Below are positions 35,409 to 44,368 of a DNA stretch of 64,000 bases, one piece after another. This DNA is from Nocardia amamiensis. Its GTDB lineage: Bacteria > Actinomycetota > Actinomycetes > Mycobacteriales > Mycobacteriaceae. The notes below the pieces were generated by a model. It was not told where the DNA came from, made no database searches, and saw only the letters and a program-made list of their open reading frames with translations. The DNA lies in NCBI RefSeq assembly GCF_015477605.1, contig NZ_JADLQX010000007.1:186001-250000 (forward strand), given 5' to 3'. Position 1 is the first letter of the stretch, and each line of letters opens with the position of its first letter. Both the position numbers and the translations under genes were made by a program.

Positions 35409-35647
35409 GTTGGCCACTCTAAGGGCAGCGGGCGAGCCTGTGTAACCGCGTTCCCCTCCGCGACCTGGTGGGAGCACAGCGACCTGGGACTCAGCATGGT
35501 GACCGACTTTCGACAGATCCGAACCACACGACGCGAACAGAATAGAACGCCGAGGCCGCGCGGCGGCGTCGACCGGGCAACCCGTCGCAGTCCCTCTGCA
35601 CCCCGGGGCCAGGGGCACCGGCTTAGCGCGTTCGCGGCGGACGCGAC

Positions 35648-36265
35648 ATGATAGGGATCATGACGCACTCGGATGAGGCACCGGACCACATCGTCGTCGT
35701 CGGTCCCAACGGCAGGCCGTTGGCCATCCCGGCGGCCCCGGGGTCGGACACGCCGTACACCGCCCACGTGGTGACCGACGACGACAAGAAGGACGACTCG
35801 GACGATCGCGACGACGTCGGCGAATCGCTCGCCGACATGGTCGAGCAGCCCGCGAAGGTCATGCGGATCGGCACCATGATCAAGCAGCTGCTCGAGGAGG
35901 TCCGCGCGGCCCCGCTCGACGAGGCCAGCCGCAATCGCCTCAAGGAGATCCACACGTCCTCGGTGCGCGAGCTGGAGCAGGGCCTCGCCCCGGAGCTGCG
36001 CGAGGAACTCGAGCGGCTCACCCTGCCGTTCACCGACGACGCCGTCCCGTCCGACGCCGAGCTGCGGATCGCGCAGGCGCAGCTGGTCGGCTGGCTGGAG
36101 GGGCTGTTCCACGGCATCCAGACCGCGTTGTTCGCCCAGCAGATGGCCGCACGCGCCCAGCTCGAGCAGATGCGTCAAGGCGCCCTGCCGCCCGGCATCC
36201 ACGCCGCCGACCCGCGCGGCAGCCAGTCCAGTCCGGTCACCGGCGGTTCCGGCCAGTACCTGTGA
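35648..36265 (+). CDS. bpa: Bacterial proteasome activator Bpa/PafE
   Basis: This 205-aa protein is nearly collinear with Rv3780: acidic N-terminus, then LVEQPAKVMRIGTMIKQLLEEVRAAPLDEASRNRL, LAPELREELERLTLPF, QLVGWLEGLFHGIQTALFAQQMAARAQL, and the last four residues GQYL. Bpa rings dock on the 20S proteasome through this GQYL tail and open its gate without ATP. An ATG at 35660 is possible; 35648 fits the mycobacterial start. It stands upstream of the galactan exporter genes, as in Mycobacterium. Confidence 0.95.
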   Translation: MIGIMTHSDEAPDHIVVVGPNGRPLAIPAAPGSDTPYTAHVVTDDDKKDDSDDRDDVGESLADMVEQPAKVMRIGTMIKQLLEEVRAAPLDEASRNRLKEIHTSSVRELEQGLAPELREELERLTLPFTDDAVPSDAELRIAQAQLVGWLEGLFHGIQTALFAQQMAARAQLEQMRQGALPPGIHAADPRGSQSSPVTGGSGQYL

Positions 36266-36325
36266 GACCGGCGACGCGCGTGTGCCACGCGGTGGCGGCA
36301 AGCCGCAGGGGTAGTCTCGTGCACC

Positions 36326-37372
36326 GTGCCCGCCGCTGCCGCTCGCCCCGACTCGGTATCCGATCCGAGTGCGGTGCCTCCTGAAGAGAGCCCAGTTGGT
36401 TCCGATGACCAAGCGCGTACCGACGACACCTCACCGACCTCCCCGAACGAGGACGTGCGCTCCGGCGACGACTCGGCGCAGGAGGCTCCGGTGAGCGCGG
36501 CCACCCCGCAGACCGAGGCCACGCGCGCCGGGGCGACCGTGGCGAAGATCGTGCCGGACTCGCAGACGTTCCGGCGCGCCTTCCAGGACTTCTCGGGCGG
36601 ATTCGCCCAGCGGGAGCTGTGGCTGTCGCTCGGCTGGCAGGACATCAAGCAGCGCTACCGCCGCTCGGTGCTCGGCCCGTTCTGGATCACCATCGCCACC
36701 GGCCTGCAGGCCATCGCGATGGGCGTGCTCTATGCGGCGCTGCTCGGCCAGCCGCTGCGGGAGTACCTGCCTTACGTGACGGTCGGGCTGATCATCTGGA
36801 ACGTCATCAGCGCGAGCATCCTGGAAGGCTCGGAGGTGTTCATCGCCAACGAGGGCCTGATCAAACAGCTGCCCTCCGCGCTGAGCGTGCACGTCTACCG
36901 GCTGGTGTGGCGACAGCTGCTGTTCTTCGCCCACAACATGGTCATCTACCTGGTGATGCTCGCCGCGTTCGGCGTCTGGCGCAATCTCGGACCGGCGAGC
37001 CTGCTGGCGATTCCAGCGATCGCGCTGATCTTCCTGAACTGCGCGTGGGTCTCGATCGTGTTCGGCATCTTCAGCACCCGCTACCGCGATATCGCACCGA
37101 TTCTCGGCAGCACCACGCTGATGCTGTTCGTGCTCACGCCGGTAATGTGGACGACCAAGACCCTGGAATCGCAGGTCGGCACCGGCGACCGCGCCAAGCT
37201 CGCCGAACTCGTGCCGACATTCCACTATCTCGAAATCGTCCGGGCGCCCCTGCTCGGCGAACCGCAGGAACTGCGGCACTGGCTGGTCGTCGGCGCGATC
37301 ACCCTGCTGGGCTGGATCGTGGCGATCTTCGCCATGAAGCAGTACCGTTCGCGCGTACCGTACTGGGTATAG
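36326..37372 (+). CDS. wzm: Galactan ABC exporter permease Wzm
   Basis: This 348-aa ABC-2 permease has a long acidic N-terminal tail (~1-85), an amphipathic entry segment (LWLSLGWQDIKQRYRRSVLGPFWITI) and six transmembrane helices (~117-345). This is the Wzm/RfbD type, equivalent to Rv3783. With Wzt it moves lipid-linked galactan across the membrane for arabinogalactan assembly. The GTG start is 60 bp after bpa; wzt begins 8 bp after the stop. Confidence 0.92.
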   Translation: MPAAAARPDSVSDPSAVPPEESPVGSDDQARTDDTSPTSPNEDVRSGDDSAQEAPVSAATPQTEATRAGATVAKIVPDSQTFRRAFQDFSGGFAQRELWLSLGWQDIKQRYRRSVLGPFWITIATGLQAIAMGVLYAALLGQPLREYLPYVTVGLIIWNVISASILEGSEVFIANEGLIKQLPSALSVHVYRLVWRQLLFFAHNMVIYLVMLAAFGVWRNLGPASLLAIPAIALIFLNCAWVSIVFGIFSTRYRDIAPILGSTTLMLFVLTPVMWTTKTLESQVGTGDRAKLAELVPTFHYLEIVRAPLLGEPQELRHWLVVGAITLLGWIVAIFAMKQYRSRVPYWV

Positions 37373-37380
37373 GAGCGCCC

Positions 37381-38217
37381 GTGAGCCGTGTGAGTATCGA
37401 GACCCAGGAGGCGTGGGTCGAATTCCCGATCTTCGACGCCAAATCGCGCTCGTTGAAGAAGGCGTTCCTCGGCAAGGCCGGCGGTGCGATCGGACGCAAC
37501 CAGTCCGACGTCGTCGTGGTCGAGGCGTTGCGGGACATCACGCTCTCGCTGCAAGAGGGCGACCGGATCGGCCTGGTCGGGCACAACGGCGCGGGCAAAT
37601 CGACGCTGCTGCGGTTGCTTTCGGGCATCTACGAGCCCTCCCGCGGCAGTGCGCGCATCCGCGGGCGGGTCGCGCCGGTCTTCGATCTCGGCGTCGGCAT
37701 GGATCCGGAGATCTCCGGTTACGAGAACATCATCATCCGCGGCCTGTTCCTCGGGCAGACGCGCAAGCAGATGTTGTCGAAAATCGATGAGATCGCCGAT
37801 TTCACCGAGCTGGGCGAATATCTGTCCATGCCGCTGCGCACCTATTCCACCGGTATGCGGGTCCGGCTCGCGATGGGCGTGGTGACCTCGATCGATCCGG
37901 AGATCCTGCTGCTCGACGAGGGCATCGGCGCGGTCGACGCGGAATTCATGAAGAAGGCCCGGCTCCGGTTGCAGTCGCTGGTGGCCCGGTCCGGCATCCT
38001 GGTTTTTGCCAGTCATTCCAACGAATTCCTCGCGCAGTTGTGCGATACGGCGATGTGGATCGACCACGGCCAGATCCGCTTGCGTGGCGGCATCGAAGAA
38101 GTGGTGCGAGCCTATGAGGGGCCGGAAGCGGGGAATCATGTGGCGACCGTGCTACGCGAAATGGAGGCCGAACGGGCCTCGCGAACCGAGCGAGAATTGG
38201 AGCGGAATCAGGCATGA
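37381..38217 (+). CDS. wzt: Galactan ABC exporter ATPase Wzt
   Basis: The 278-aa ATPase has Walker A GHNGAGKST, the O-antigen-type segment VFDLGVGMDPEISGYENIIIRG, signature YSTGMRVRLAM (the divergent Wzt form of LSGGQ), Walker B ILLLDEGIGAVD and H-loop FASHS. Nothing resembling the extra carbohydrate-binding domain of some Wzt proteins is present. It equals Rv3781. Its TGA overlaps the next ATG (ATGA), so Wzm, Wzt and GlfT1 are made together. Confidence 0.93.
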   Translation: MSRVSIETQEAWVEFPIFDAKSRSLKKAFLGKAGGAIGRNQSDVVVVEALRDITLSLQEGDRIGLVGHNGAGKSTLLRLLSGIYEPSRGSARIRGRVAPVFDLGVGMDPEISGYENIIIRGLFLGQTRKQMLSKIDEIADFTELGEYLSMPLRTYSTGMRVRLAMGVVTSIDPEILLLDEGIGAVDAEFMKKARLRLQSLVARSGILVFASHSNEFLAQLCDTAMWIDHGQIRLRGGIEEVVRAYEGPEAGNHVATVLREMEAERASRTERELERNQA

Positions 38218-39230
38218 GTGAGCCGACCGGGCAGGAAACCCCGATCGACGAAGGGGCGCAGTCCCGGATTGGCTCCGTGCCGGAGGAAGGCGTCGACGAC
38301 CCGCGCAGCGCTCGACACCCCGCGACCCCGGGCTCCGGCTCGGGCGCACGCATCGTCGCCGTCGTCGTCACGCACAAGCGCCGCGAACTGCTCGCCGAGT
38401 CGCTGAAAGTCGTTACGTCCCAGTCCCGGCCGGTGGACCACCTGATCGTGGTCGACAACGGCAACGAACCGGAGGTGGCCGCGCTGGTCCGCGACCAGCC
38501 GGTGGAGTCCACCTATCTGGGTTCTGCGCACAATCTCGGCGGCGCGGGCGGTTTCGCGCTCGGCATGCTGCACGCCCTGAGCATCGGCGCGGACTGGGTG
38601 TGGCTCGCCGACGACGACGGCAGGCCCGAAGGTCCCGATGTGCTGTCCACCCTGCTCGATTGCGCGGACCGGCACGGGCTGGTCGAGGTGTCGCCCGTGG
38701 TCTGCGATATCGATGAACCCGACCGCCTCGCCTTCCCGCTGCGCCGGGGCGTGGTGTGGCGGCGGCTGCGCTCGGAACTCGGCGACGAGGACTTCCTGCC
38801 CGGGATCGCCTCGCTGTTCAACGGCGCGCTGATCTCCGCGAAGGCGGTCGACGTGATCGGCGTGCCGGACCTGCGCCTGTTCGTCCGCGGCGACGAGGTC
38901 GAGGTGCATCGCCGCCTGGTGCGCTCCGGCCTGCCGTTCGGCACCTGCCTGCAGACGGCGTATCTGCATCCCAACGGTGCGGCCGAGTTCAAGCCGATCC
39001 TCGGCGGCCGGATGCACACGCAGTACCCCGACGACCCGGTGAAGCGTTATTTCACCTACCGCAACCGCGGCTATCTGATGTCCCAGCCCGGCATGCGGAA
39101 ACTGCTGCCCCAGGAGTGGATCCGCTTCTCCTGGTTCTTCCTGGTCACTCGGCGCGACCCCGCGGGACTGCGCGAGTGGTTCCACCTGCGTTCCCTCGGC
39201 CGCCACGAACAGTTCGGCAAGCCCGAATAG
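38214..39230 (+). CDS. glfT1: Galactofuranosyltransferase GlfT1
   Basis: This 338-aa family 2 glycosyltransferase has IVAVVVTHKRRELLAESLK, HLIVVDNGNEP, AHNLGGAGGFALGM and the metal-binding ADDDGRP, with GDEVEVHRRL and HTQYPDDPVKRYFTYRNRGY further on. It corresponds to Rv3782, which adds the first two Galf units to decaprenyl-PP-GlcNAc-Rha. About 45 residues at the N-terminus look disordered. It overlaps wzt by 4 bp. Confidence 0.92.
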   Translation: MSEPTGQETPIDEGAQSRIGSVPEEGVDDPRSARHPATPGSGSGARIVAVVVTHKRRELLAESLKVVTSQSRPVDHLIVVDNGNEPEVAALVRDQPVESTYLGSAHNLGGAGGFALGMLHALSIGADWVWLADDDGRPEGPDVLSTLLDCADRHGLVEVSPVVCDIDEPDRLAFPLRRGVVWRRLRSELGDEDFLPGIASLFNGALISAKAVDVIGVPDLRLFVRGDEVEVHRRLVRSGLPFGTCLQTAYLHPNGAAEFKPILGGRMHTQYPDDPVKRYFTYRNRGYLMSQPGMRKLLPQEWIRFSWFFLVTRRDPAGLREWFHLRSLGRHEQFGKPE

Positions 39231-39321
39231 TCGCCGGCCCGTGCGATCGGAAATTCGGTTGCGCGGGTGAGGGGTTGGGTGCGAAGGTAGGGCAACTGCG
39301 AGAGAGGCAAGGAGGTGGACC

Positions 39322-39405
39322 GTGACGAGGAACGTTCGGATTGTCGTGTCCGGGTGCGTTACCCATTCGGCCACACGAAACTCCTGCTCATTCTCCATTC
39401 GCTGA
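39322..39405 (+). CDS. Possible 27-aa leader peptide upstream of rsgA
   Basis: A GTG with a full AAGGAGG 6 nt upstream opens a 27-codon frame (MTRNVRIVVSGCVTHSATRN...) that stops 42 bp before rsgA. Two Cys and several Ser/Thr/Arg are present; there is no membrane helix. A 6-bp hairpin (GTCGGG...CCCGAC) lies between its stop and rsgA. The ribosome site is the only real evidence. It could be a regulatory leader or chance. Confidence 0.35.
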   Translation: MTRNVRIVVSGCVTHSATRNSCSFSIR

Positions 39406-39447
39406 ACCCTGGTCGGGTTCGGCGCCCGACGAAGGATTCCTTCCACC

Positions 39448-40494
39448 ATGGTCGACTACGACCTTCTCGTCCCTTACGGCTGGACCGAAGCCGTTTCCAC
39501 CCGTTACGCCTCGATGATCGAGGAAGGCTGTGTGCCCGCGCGGATCATCCGGATGGACCGCAGCGAATGCGACGTGGCCACGCCGAGCGGGCTCGCCCGG
39601 GCCCGCTGTCCGCGCGCGGATTCCGAGGTCAGCGGGCTGTGCACCGGCGACTGGGTGAGCATCGATAGCGATTCGTCCGTGCGGCGACTGCTGCCGCGCC
39701 GGTCGGCGATCGTGCGCTCGTCGGTGTCCGGCCGGTCGCAGGGCCAAGTGCTGGCCGCCAATGTCGACACCGTGCTGATCTGCACCGCCGCTGACGGCGA
39801 CGTCGACCTCGGCCGGATCGAGCGCATGCTCACGCTGGCCTGGGAAAGCAATGCCCAGCCGATCGTGCTGCTCACCAAGTCCGACGCGGCGGCCCACCTC
39901 CCGCTCGACGAAGTGCGCGCGGTGGCGCCCGGCGCGGCCGTGCTCGCGGTGAGCGCGGACACCGGCACCGGGCTCGATGTGCTCGTCGCGATGCTGGCGG
40001 GCACGGTCGCGTTGATCGGACCCTCCGGTGCTGGGAAGTCGACGCTCGCCAACGCGTTGCTCGGCGCGGAGATCTTCGCCACGAACGCGGTACGCGACGC
40101 GGACAAGAAGGGCAGGCACACCACCGTGCACCGGGAGCTGCGCCCGCTGCCCGGCGGCGGCACGCTGATCGACACGCCCGGGCTTCGTGGCGTCGGACTG
40201 TGGGACGCCACCGAAGGCATCGAGAAGACGTTCAGCGACATCGAATCCCTTGCCGCCCAGTGTCGTTTCGGCGATTGCGCACACCGCGGCGAACCGGGAT
40301 GCGCGGTGCGGGACGCGATCGACAACGGCGAGCTGACCCAGCGCAGGCTGGACAGCTACCGCAAACTGGCGCGGGAGAACGAGTGGATCCAAGCGCGCAC
40401 CGACAAGCGGTTGCAGGCCGAACGCGAGCGAGCCTGGCGGGACATCACCAAACAGCATCGCAAGATGTTCCGGGAGAAGAACTCGCGGCGCTGA
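39448..40494 (+). CDS. rsgA: Ribosome small subunit-dependent GTPase RsgA
   Basis: This is a 348-aa circularly permuted GTPase. An N-terminal OB-like part is followed by G4 (LLTKSD) before G1 (IGPSGAGKST) and G3 (DTPGLRG). A C-terminal zinc knuckle follows (CRFGDCAHRGEPGC), then a basic helical tail. RsgA helps mature the 30S subunit and is stress-related. It is the only translation gene in this cell-wall stretch. Confidence 0.93.
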   Translation: MVDYDLLVPYGWTEAVSTRYASMIEEGCVPARIIRMDRSECDVATPSGLARARCPRADSEVSGLCTGDWVSIDSDSSVRRLLPRRSAIVRSSVSGRSQGQVLAANVDTVLICTAADGDVDLGRIERMLTLAWESNAQPIVLLTKSDAAAHLPLDEVRAVAPGAAVLAVSADTGTGLDVLVAMLAGTVALIGPSGAGKSTLANALLGAEIFATNAVRDADKKGRHTTVHRELRPLPGGGTLIDTPGLRGVGLWDATEGIEKTFSDIESLAAQCRFGDCAHRGEPGCAVRDAIDNGELTQRRLDSYRKLARENEWIQARTDKRLQAERERAWRDITKQHRKMFREKNSRR

Positions 40495-40551
40495 CACCCC
40501 CGGAGGCACGGTAGGGTCGCCCTCGCACTGTTCGCTATCTGGGAGGGATAG

Positions 40552-41292
40552 ATGAGTCACCCCGGCGGGTACCCGCCTCATGGCCAGCAGCCCGGGCAAT
40601 GGCCTGGACAGCCGGCGTTCGGTCAGCAGCCGCCCGTCGGCCAGTACCCGCCCCCGCAGGCGCCCGCGCAGTACGCGCCGGCGCCCGCCGGGCAGCATCC
40701 GAGCCAACCGCACCTCATGCAGCCGCCCGCCGGGCAGCATCCGAGCCAACCGCACCTCGTGCAACCGCAGGCCGGGCAGCCCCCGTACGGGCAGCCCGCG
40801 CCTCAATTCGGCCAGCCCGCACCGCAGTACGGCCAGCCGCAGCCGTATGGTCAACCCGCGCCGTTCGGGCAGCAGCAGTACGGGCAGCAGCAGGGTTACG
40901 GCCAGCCCGCCGATCCGCCCGGCATCACCATCGATGCCTCGTACTCGGGCTGGGCGTTCCTGCTCGCGTTGACCAAGCCGAAGATCCTGGTCAACGGCCA
41001 GCAGGTGCCCAACACCCGGTGGGGCGCGAACCACATTCCGGTCGGCCCCGGCCAGTACCACGTCCGCGTGACCACCCCGTGGTTGTTCGACATGGGTCCG
41101 GCGAACGTGACGGTGCCGATCGCCGAGGGACAAGCCACGCGCTTCTACTACAAGGCGCCGGTGGTGATCTTCCTCAACGGCGCGATCGGCCCGGTTCCGC
41201 AGAAGGCGCCGGGCATGGTGTTCCTGTACATCGTCTGGGCACTGACCGGCCTGCTGATCCTGCTGAACATCCTGACGCTCGCTGCGCTCTGA
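40552..41292 (+). CDS. Pro/Gln-rich repeat membrane protein (unknown function)
   Basis: The 246-aa protein has a low-complexity N-terminal half (~1-120) of PYGQP/GQQ-type repeats, including a perfect 14-residue pair (PAGQHPSQPHL-M/V-QP). A soluble domain follows (ITIDASYSGWAFLLALTKPKILVNGQQV...VGPGQYHVRV) and one or two C-terminal transmembrane helices (~203-245). Such tails occur in actinobacterial envelope and division proteins, but no specific role is known. A strong terminator follows the stop. Confidence 0.8.
   Translation: MSHPGGYPPHGQQPGQWPGQPAFGQQPPVGQYPPPQAPAQYAPAPAGQHPSQPHLMQPPAGQHPSQPHLVQPQAGQPPYGQPAPQFGQPAPQYGQPQPYGQPAPFGQQQYGQQQGYGQPADPPGITIDASYSGWAFLLALTKPKILVNGQQVPNTRWGANHIPVGPGQYHVRVTTPWLFDMGPANVTVPIAEGQATRFYYKAPVVIFLNGAIGPVPQKAPGMVFLYIVWALTGLLILLNILTLAAL
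40684..40767 (+). repeat. Two 42-bp tandem repeats inside a coding region
   Basis: Units 40684-40725 and 40726-40767 differ at only a few bases and encode the 14-residue pair in the Pro/Gln-rich protein. The repeat keeps frame, and copy number is likely to vary between strains. Confidence 0.8.
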
Positions 41293-41294
41293 AC

Positions 41295-41328
41295 AAGAGA
41301 GGGCACCGGCATACCGGTGCCCTCTCTT
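41295..41328 (+). terminator. Strong intrinsic terminator
   Basis: A perfect 15-bp stem (AAGAGAGGGCACCGG, 41295-41309, with 41314-41328) has the loop CATA, directly after the Pro/Gln-rich gene. Confidence 0.85.
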
Positions 41329-41337
41329 CGCACACCC

Positions 41338-41355
41338 TATGCAACTGATTGCATA
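41338..41355. promoter_or_regulatory. Inverted repeat, candidate operator of the SDR gene
   Basis: TATGCAA-ctga-TTGCATA is a perfect 7-bp inverted repeat about 80 bp before the SDR start codon and just past the terminator of the previous gene, where its promoter should be. The binding protein is unknown. Confidence 0.45.
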
Positions 41356-41435
41356 CTGCCGAGGTTTACGCTTAGTGTGCAAGCGCGCGACGCCGCGGAC
41401 GTCCTGACCGCGGCACACACGAAGGAGCAGGTCAC

Positions 41436-42287
41436 ATGACGGAACCGGGATCCAAGCCGCTAGCGGGGCGGACGATGATCATGTCCGGCGGCAGCCGCGG
41501 CATCGGTCTGGAGATCGCCAAGCGGGCCGCGGCCGACGGCGCCAACATCACCCTGATCGCGAAGACCGACCAGCCGCACCCCAAGCTCCCCGGCACCATC
41601 CACACCGCCGCCGCGGAACTCGAGCAGGCGGGCGGGCAGGTGCTGCCGTTCGTCGGCGATGTCCGCGTCGACGAGTCGGTGGCCGAGGCCGTGCGCCAGA
41701 CGGTCGAGCGGTTCGGTGGCATCGACATCGTGGTGAACAACGCCTCGGCGATCGATCTCTCGCCCACCGATGCGCTGTCGATGAAGAAGTACGACTTGAT
41801 GCAGGACATCAACTGCCGAGGCAGCTTCCTGTTGTCCAAACTGAGCATCCCGCACTTGCGCGAATCGGCGAAGGCCGGACGCAACCCACACATCCTCACC
41901 CTGTCCCCGCCGCTGAACCTGGACCCCAAGTGGGCGGGCATGGCGCTGGGCTACACCATCGCGAAGTACGGAATGTCGCTGACCACCCTGGGTCTGGCCG
42001 AGGAGCTGAAGGGCGACGGCATCGGCGTCAACTCACTGTGGCCGCGCACCACCATCGCGACCGCGGCGGTGAAGAACCTGCTCGGCGGCGAGGAGATGGT
42101 CGCCACCTCGCGCACCCCCGACATCTATGCCGACGCCGCCTACCTGGTGCTCACCTCGCCGGGCAAAGAGACCAGCGGCAACTTCTTCATCGATGACGAC
42201 GTCCTCGCGGCCCACGGCATCACCGACCTGGACAAGTACCGCGTGACGCCCGGCGACGCCGAGCTGACCACCGACCTGTTTCTCTGA
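41436..42287 (+). CDS. Short-chain dehydrogenase, HSDL2-like
   Basis: The 283-aa NAD(P)-dependent Rossmann protein has SGGSRGIG (cofactor loop), DVRVDESVA, NNASAIDLSP, LTLSPPLNLD with the catalytic Ser, and YTIAKYG with the catalytic Tyr and Lys. The SPPLN segment, WAGMALGYT and the acidic C-terminal tail mark the HSDL2 subgroup, whose substrate is unknown. AAGGAGCAGG precedes the ATG. Confidence 0.88.
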   Translation: MTEPGSKPLAGRTMIMSGGSRGIGLEIAKRAAADGANITLIAKTDQPHPKLPGTIHTAAAELEQAGGQVLPFVGDVRVDESVAEAVRQTVERFGGIDIVVNNASAIDLSPTDALSMKKYDLMQDINCRGSFLLSKLSIPHLRESAKAGRNPHILTLSPPLNLDPKWAGMALGYTIAKYGMSLTTLGLAEELKGDGIGVNSLWPRTTIATAAVKNLLGGEEMVATSRTPDIYADAAYLVLTSPGKETSGNFFIDDDVLAAHGITDLDKYRVTPGDAELTTDLFL

Positions 42288-42317
42288 GCTCGCCCGGGCG
42301 TGCTCGGGCCGACCGCC

Positions 42318-42377
42318 GGTGCCCCCAAAGTTGCGTTCAGGTCCTACGAAAGGGGCCTGATCGGGCACGGGGGCACC
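42318..42377. terminator. Nested inverted repeat between convergent genes
   Basis: GGTGCCCCC (42318-42326) pairs with GGGGGCACC (42369-42377), with a second stem (TCAGG...CCTGA) inside. It lies between the ends of the SDR and glfT2 genes and probably ends transcription from both sides. Confidence 0.5.
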
Positions 42378-42466
42378 TGGTGAGTCAGCCATCGAACCGT
42401 GCAGTGCTCGACGCGGTCCGCGACGGCGCCACCCAGCCCGGGCGGCGCCGTCCGCGTGCATTCTGA

Positions 42467-44368
42467 TCAGTCTCGCGTGATGCCGTACAACCGCTCCCAG
42501 TTGGTGCGGCTGGTGAGTTCCGGCATTGCGGCCCGGTATTGCGCCTGCACGCCGGGCAGTTCGCGGCGCAGGCGGCGCAGCACGCGCAGGGTGCGGCGCA
42601 GCAACTGACGGGCGCGGGCCTTGTCCCGCCGGCGCACCCGCACGCCGGACTGCGAGGCGTCGGTGACCACCACGTGGTCGAACAGCGAGACATGCCACCA
42701 GTAGGCGTCTTCCCTGGTGACGCCGATGACACCGTGCTGGGTGCGGCCGAGCCACTGATTGATCGCACGCTTGACCAGCACCAGCAGTGCGCGGCTGGGT
42801 TCCCCACCGGCGCGGCGCAATTGGATATCGGCCGAGCGGACCGGGGGCGTCGCGGCCGGGTGCTTGATCGTCTCGGGGTAGTCGCCCCGGCTGGTGCGCG
42901 CGGCGGCGAGGGCTTCGATACCGCCGTCTTGCAAGACCTTCGGACCCTTCAGGAAGTCCTCGATGCCCTGCAAGGTGGTGTGCACCAGGCCGTACTGCAT
43001 CGCGACCAGTTGCTCGGACAGTTCGCGGAACAGCTTCCGGGTGATCTCCTTCGCGTCCAGATCCGCGTGCAGCGAGCCGACGATCAGCGAGTTCCGGGTG
43101 CTGAAGTAGCGCGCCCAGTCGTCGTAGTCCTTCCAATAGAAGTCCGCGTGCCACACGGCGGCATTGGGCAGCGTGACGGTGACGAAACCGTGCTCGCGCG
43201 CCCGGATGCCGTATTCCACGTCGTCCCACTGGAAGAAGATCGGGATCGGCAGCCCGATCTTCGCGACCACCTCGGCCGGGATCAAGCAGGTCCACCAGGC
43301 GTTGTACCCCGCGTCGACGCGGCGCTCCTGGTTCTTCTTCAGCATGCTGGTGTTGCGCAGCGCCTTCGGCACCCGCTGCCCGTGCCGCAGCCGGTGCAGG
43401 TGCACTTCCTCGGCGCCGACGTTGAGGTAGTCGGGGTTGAGCAGGAACAACATCTGCGCACCGACCAAAGTCGGCTCCACCGTCAGGTTGGCGAAGGCGT
43501 TGAGCCGCAGCACCGTCTCCGGCTCGCACAGGATGTCGTCGTCCATCAGGATGACGTCGGCGTGCTCGTTGACGGCGGACACCTCGTACAGACCGCGTGT
43601 GAAACCACCCGCGCCGCCCAGGTTGGGCTGACGGATGTAGCGCAGCTTGTCCCCGAAGACCGGGAGGACCTCCTGATAGCGCGACCGGTTCTCGACCAGA
43701 TCGGTGCCCTGGTCGACGACGTACACCGCATCGATCGCCGCGAGCACGGTGGGGTCGGACGACAACGCGGCGACGGTCTCGGCGCAGTCCTCGGCACGGT
43801 TGAAGGTGCAGATGGCGATCGCGACCGGTCGCACCTTCTCCGGCGCGACGGCGGTCCAGGTGAGCTCGGCGATGCCGAGCGCGCCGCCGATGGCGTCGAA
43901 TTCCAGCCACAGCGCGCCACCGTCGACGTACTGGTCGAGCGGAGCGGTCAGGGTCACCGAGCCACTCGCGTCGACCCGCGTGGTGTCGATGATCCTGCGG
44001 TGGCCCGCGATGTCGGAGGCGACCAGCCGGATCTTCGCCTTCGCGACGACGTCGAGCACCATGGTGGCCCGCACTTCGGTGACCGTGGTCCAGCGCTGCC
44101 AATAGCTGGCGGCGAATCGGCCGAAGTAGGTATTGGTGTGCGCGGTCGCGCCCTTGTCCAGTCGCAGCGTCAGGCGTTCCCGATGCGCACCCCCCTTGAC
44201 GACGGCATACAGGTCGTCGCTCACCTTGGCCGACGGGCCGGTGAAGATGCCGCGCTGTAATACGAGCCGGTCCGGCGCCCGATGGTCGGCGCGCAGTGCG
44301 GCAGGCGCGTCAGCGGCCGTCGAGCGATCGTTTGTTTCGGTAACGGCCTGGGTAGCCGACTGATCCAT
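42467..44368 (-). CDS. glfT2: Galactofuranosyltransferase GlfT2
   Basis: The 633-aa polymerase matches GlfT2 (Rv3808c, 637 aa). An N-terminal beta-sandwich (~1-170) is followed by a GT-A domain with PVAIAICTFNRAEDC, PNLGGAGGFTRGLYE, the metal site VILMDDDI, NAWWTCLIP, FFQWDDVEYGIRA with the catalytic Asp pair, and AVWHADFYWKDYDDW. A helical C-terminal domain completes it. It builds the ~30-residue galactan with alternating beta-1,5 and beta-1,6 linkages using UDP-Galf. The substrate-making glf gene is not in view. Confidence 0.95.
   Translation of the reverse strand: MDQSATQAVTETNDRSTAADAPAALRADHRAPDRLVLQRGIFTGPSAKVSDDLYAVVKGGAHRERLTLRLDKGATAHTNTYFGRFAASYWQRWTTVTEVRATMVLDVVAKAKIRLVASDIAGHRRIIDTTRVDASGSVTLTAPLDQYVDGGALWLEFDAIGGALGIAELTWTAVAPEKVRPVAIAICTFNRAEDCAETVAALSSDPTVLAAIDAVYVVDQGTDLVENRSRYQEVLPVFGDKLRYIRQPNLGGAGGFTRGLYEVSAVNEHADVILMDDDILCEPETVLRLNAFANLTVEPTLVGAQMLFLLNPDYLNVGAEEVHLHRLRHGQRVPKALRNTSMLKKNQERRVDAGYNAWWTCLIPAEVVAKIGLPIPIFFQWDDVEYGIRAREHGFVTVTLPNAAVWHADFYWKDYDDWARYFSTRNSLIVGSLHADLDAKEITRKLFRELSEQLVAMQYGLVHTTLQGIEDFLKGPKVLQDGGIEALAAARTSRGDYPETIKHPAATPPVRSADIQLRRAGGEPSRALLVLVKRAINQWLGRTQHGVIGVTREDAYWWHVSLFDHVVVTDASQSGVRVRRRDKARARQLLRRTLRVLRRLRRELPGVQAQYRAAMPELTSRTNWERLYGITRD

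Noticed and set aside
40552-40920. Repeats considered as a CRISPR array or minisatellite
   Set aside because: The repeats keep reading frame and encode Pro/Gln-rich protein; there are no spacers or cas genes.
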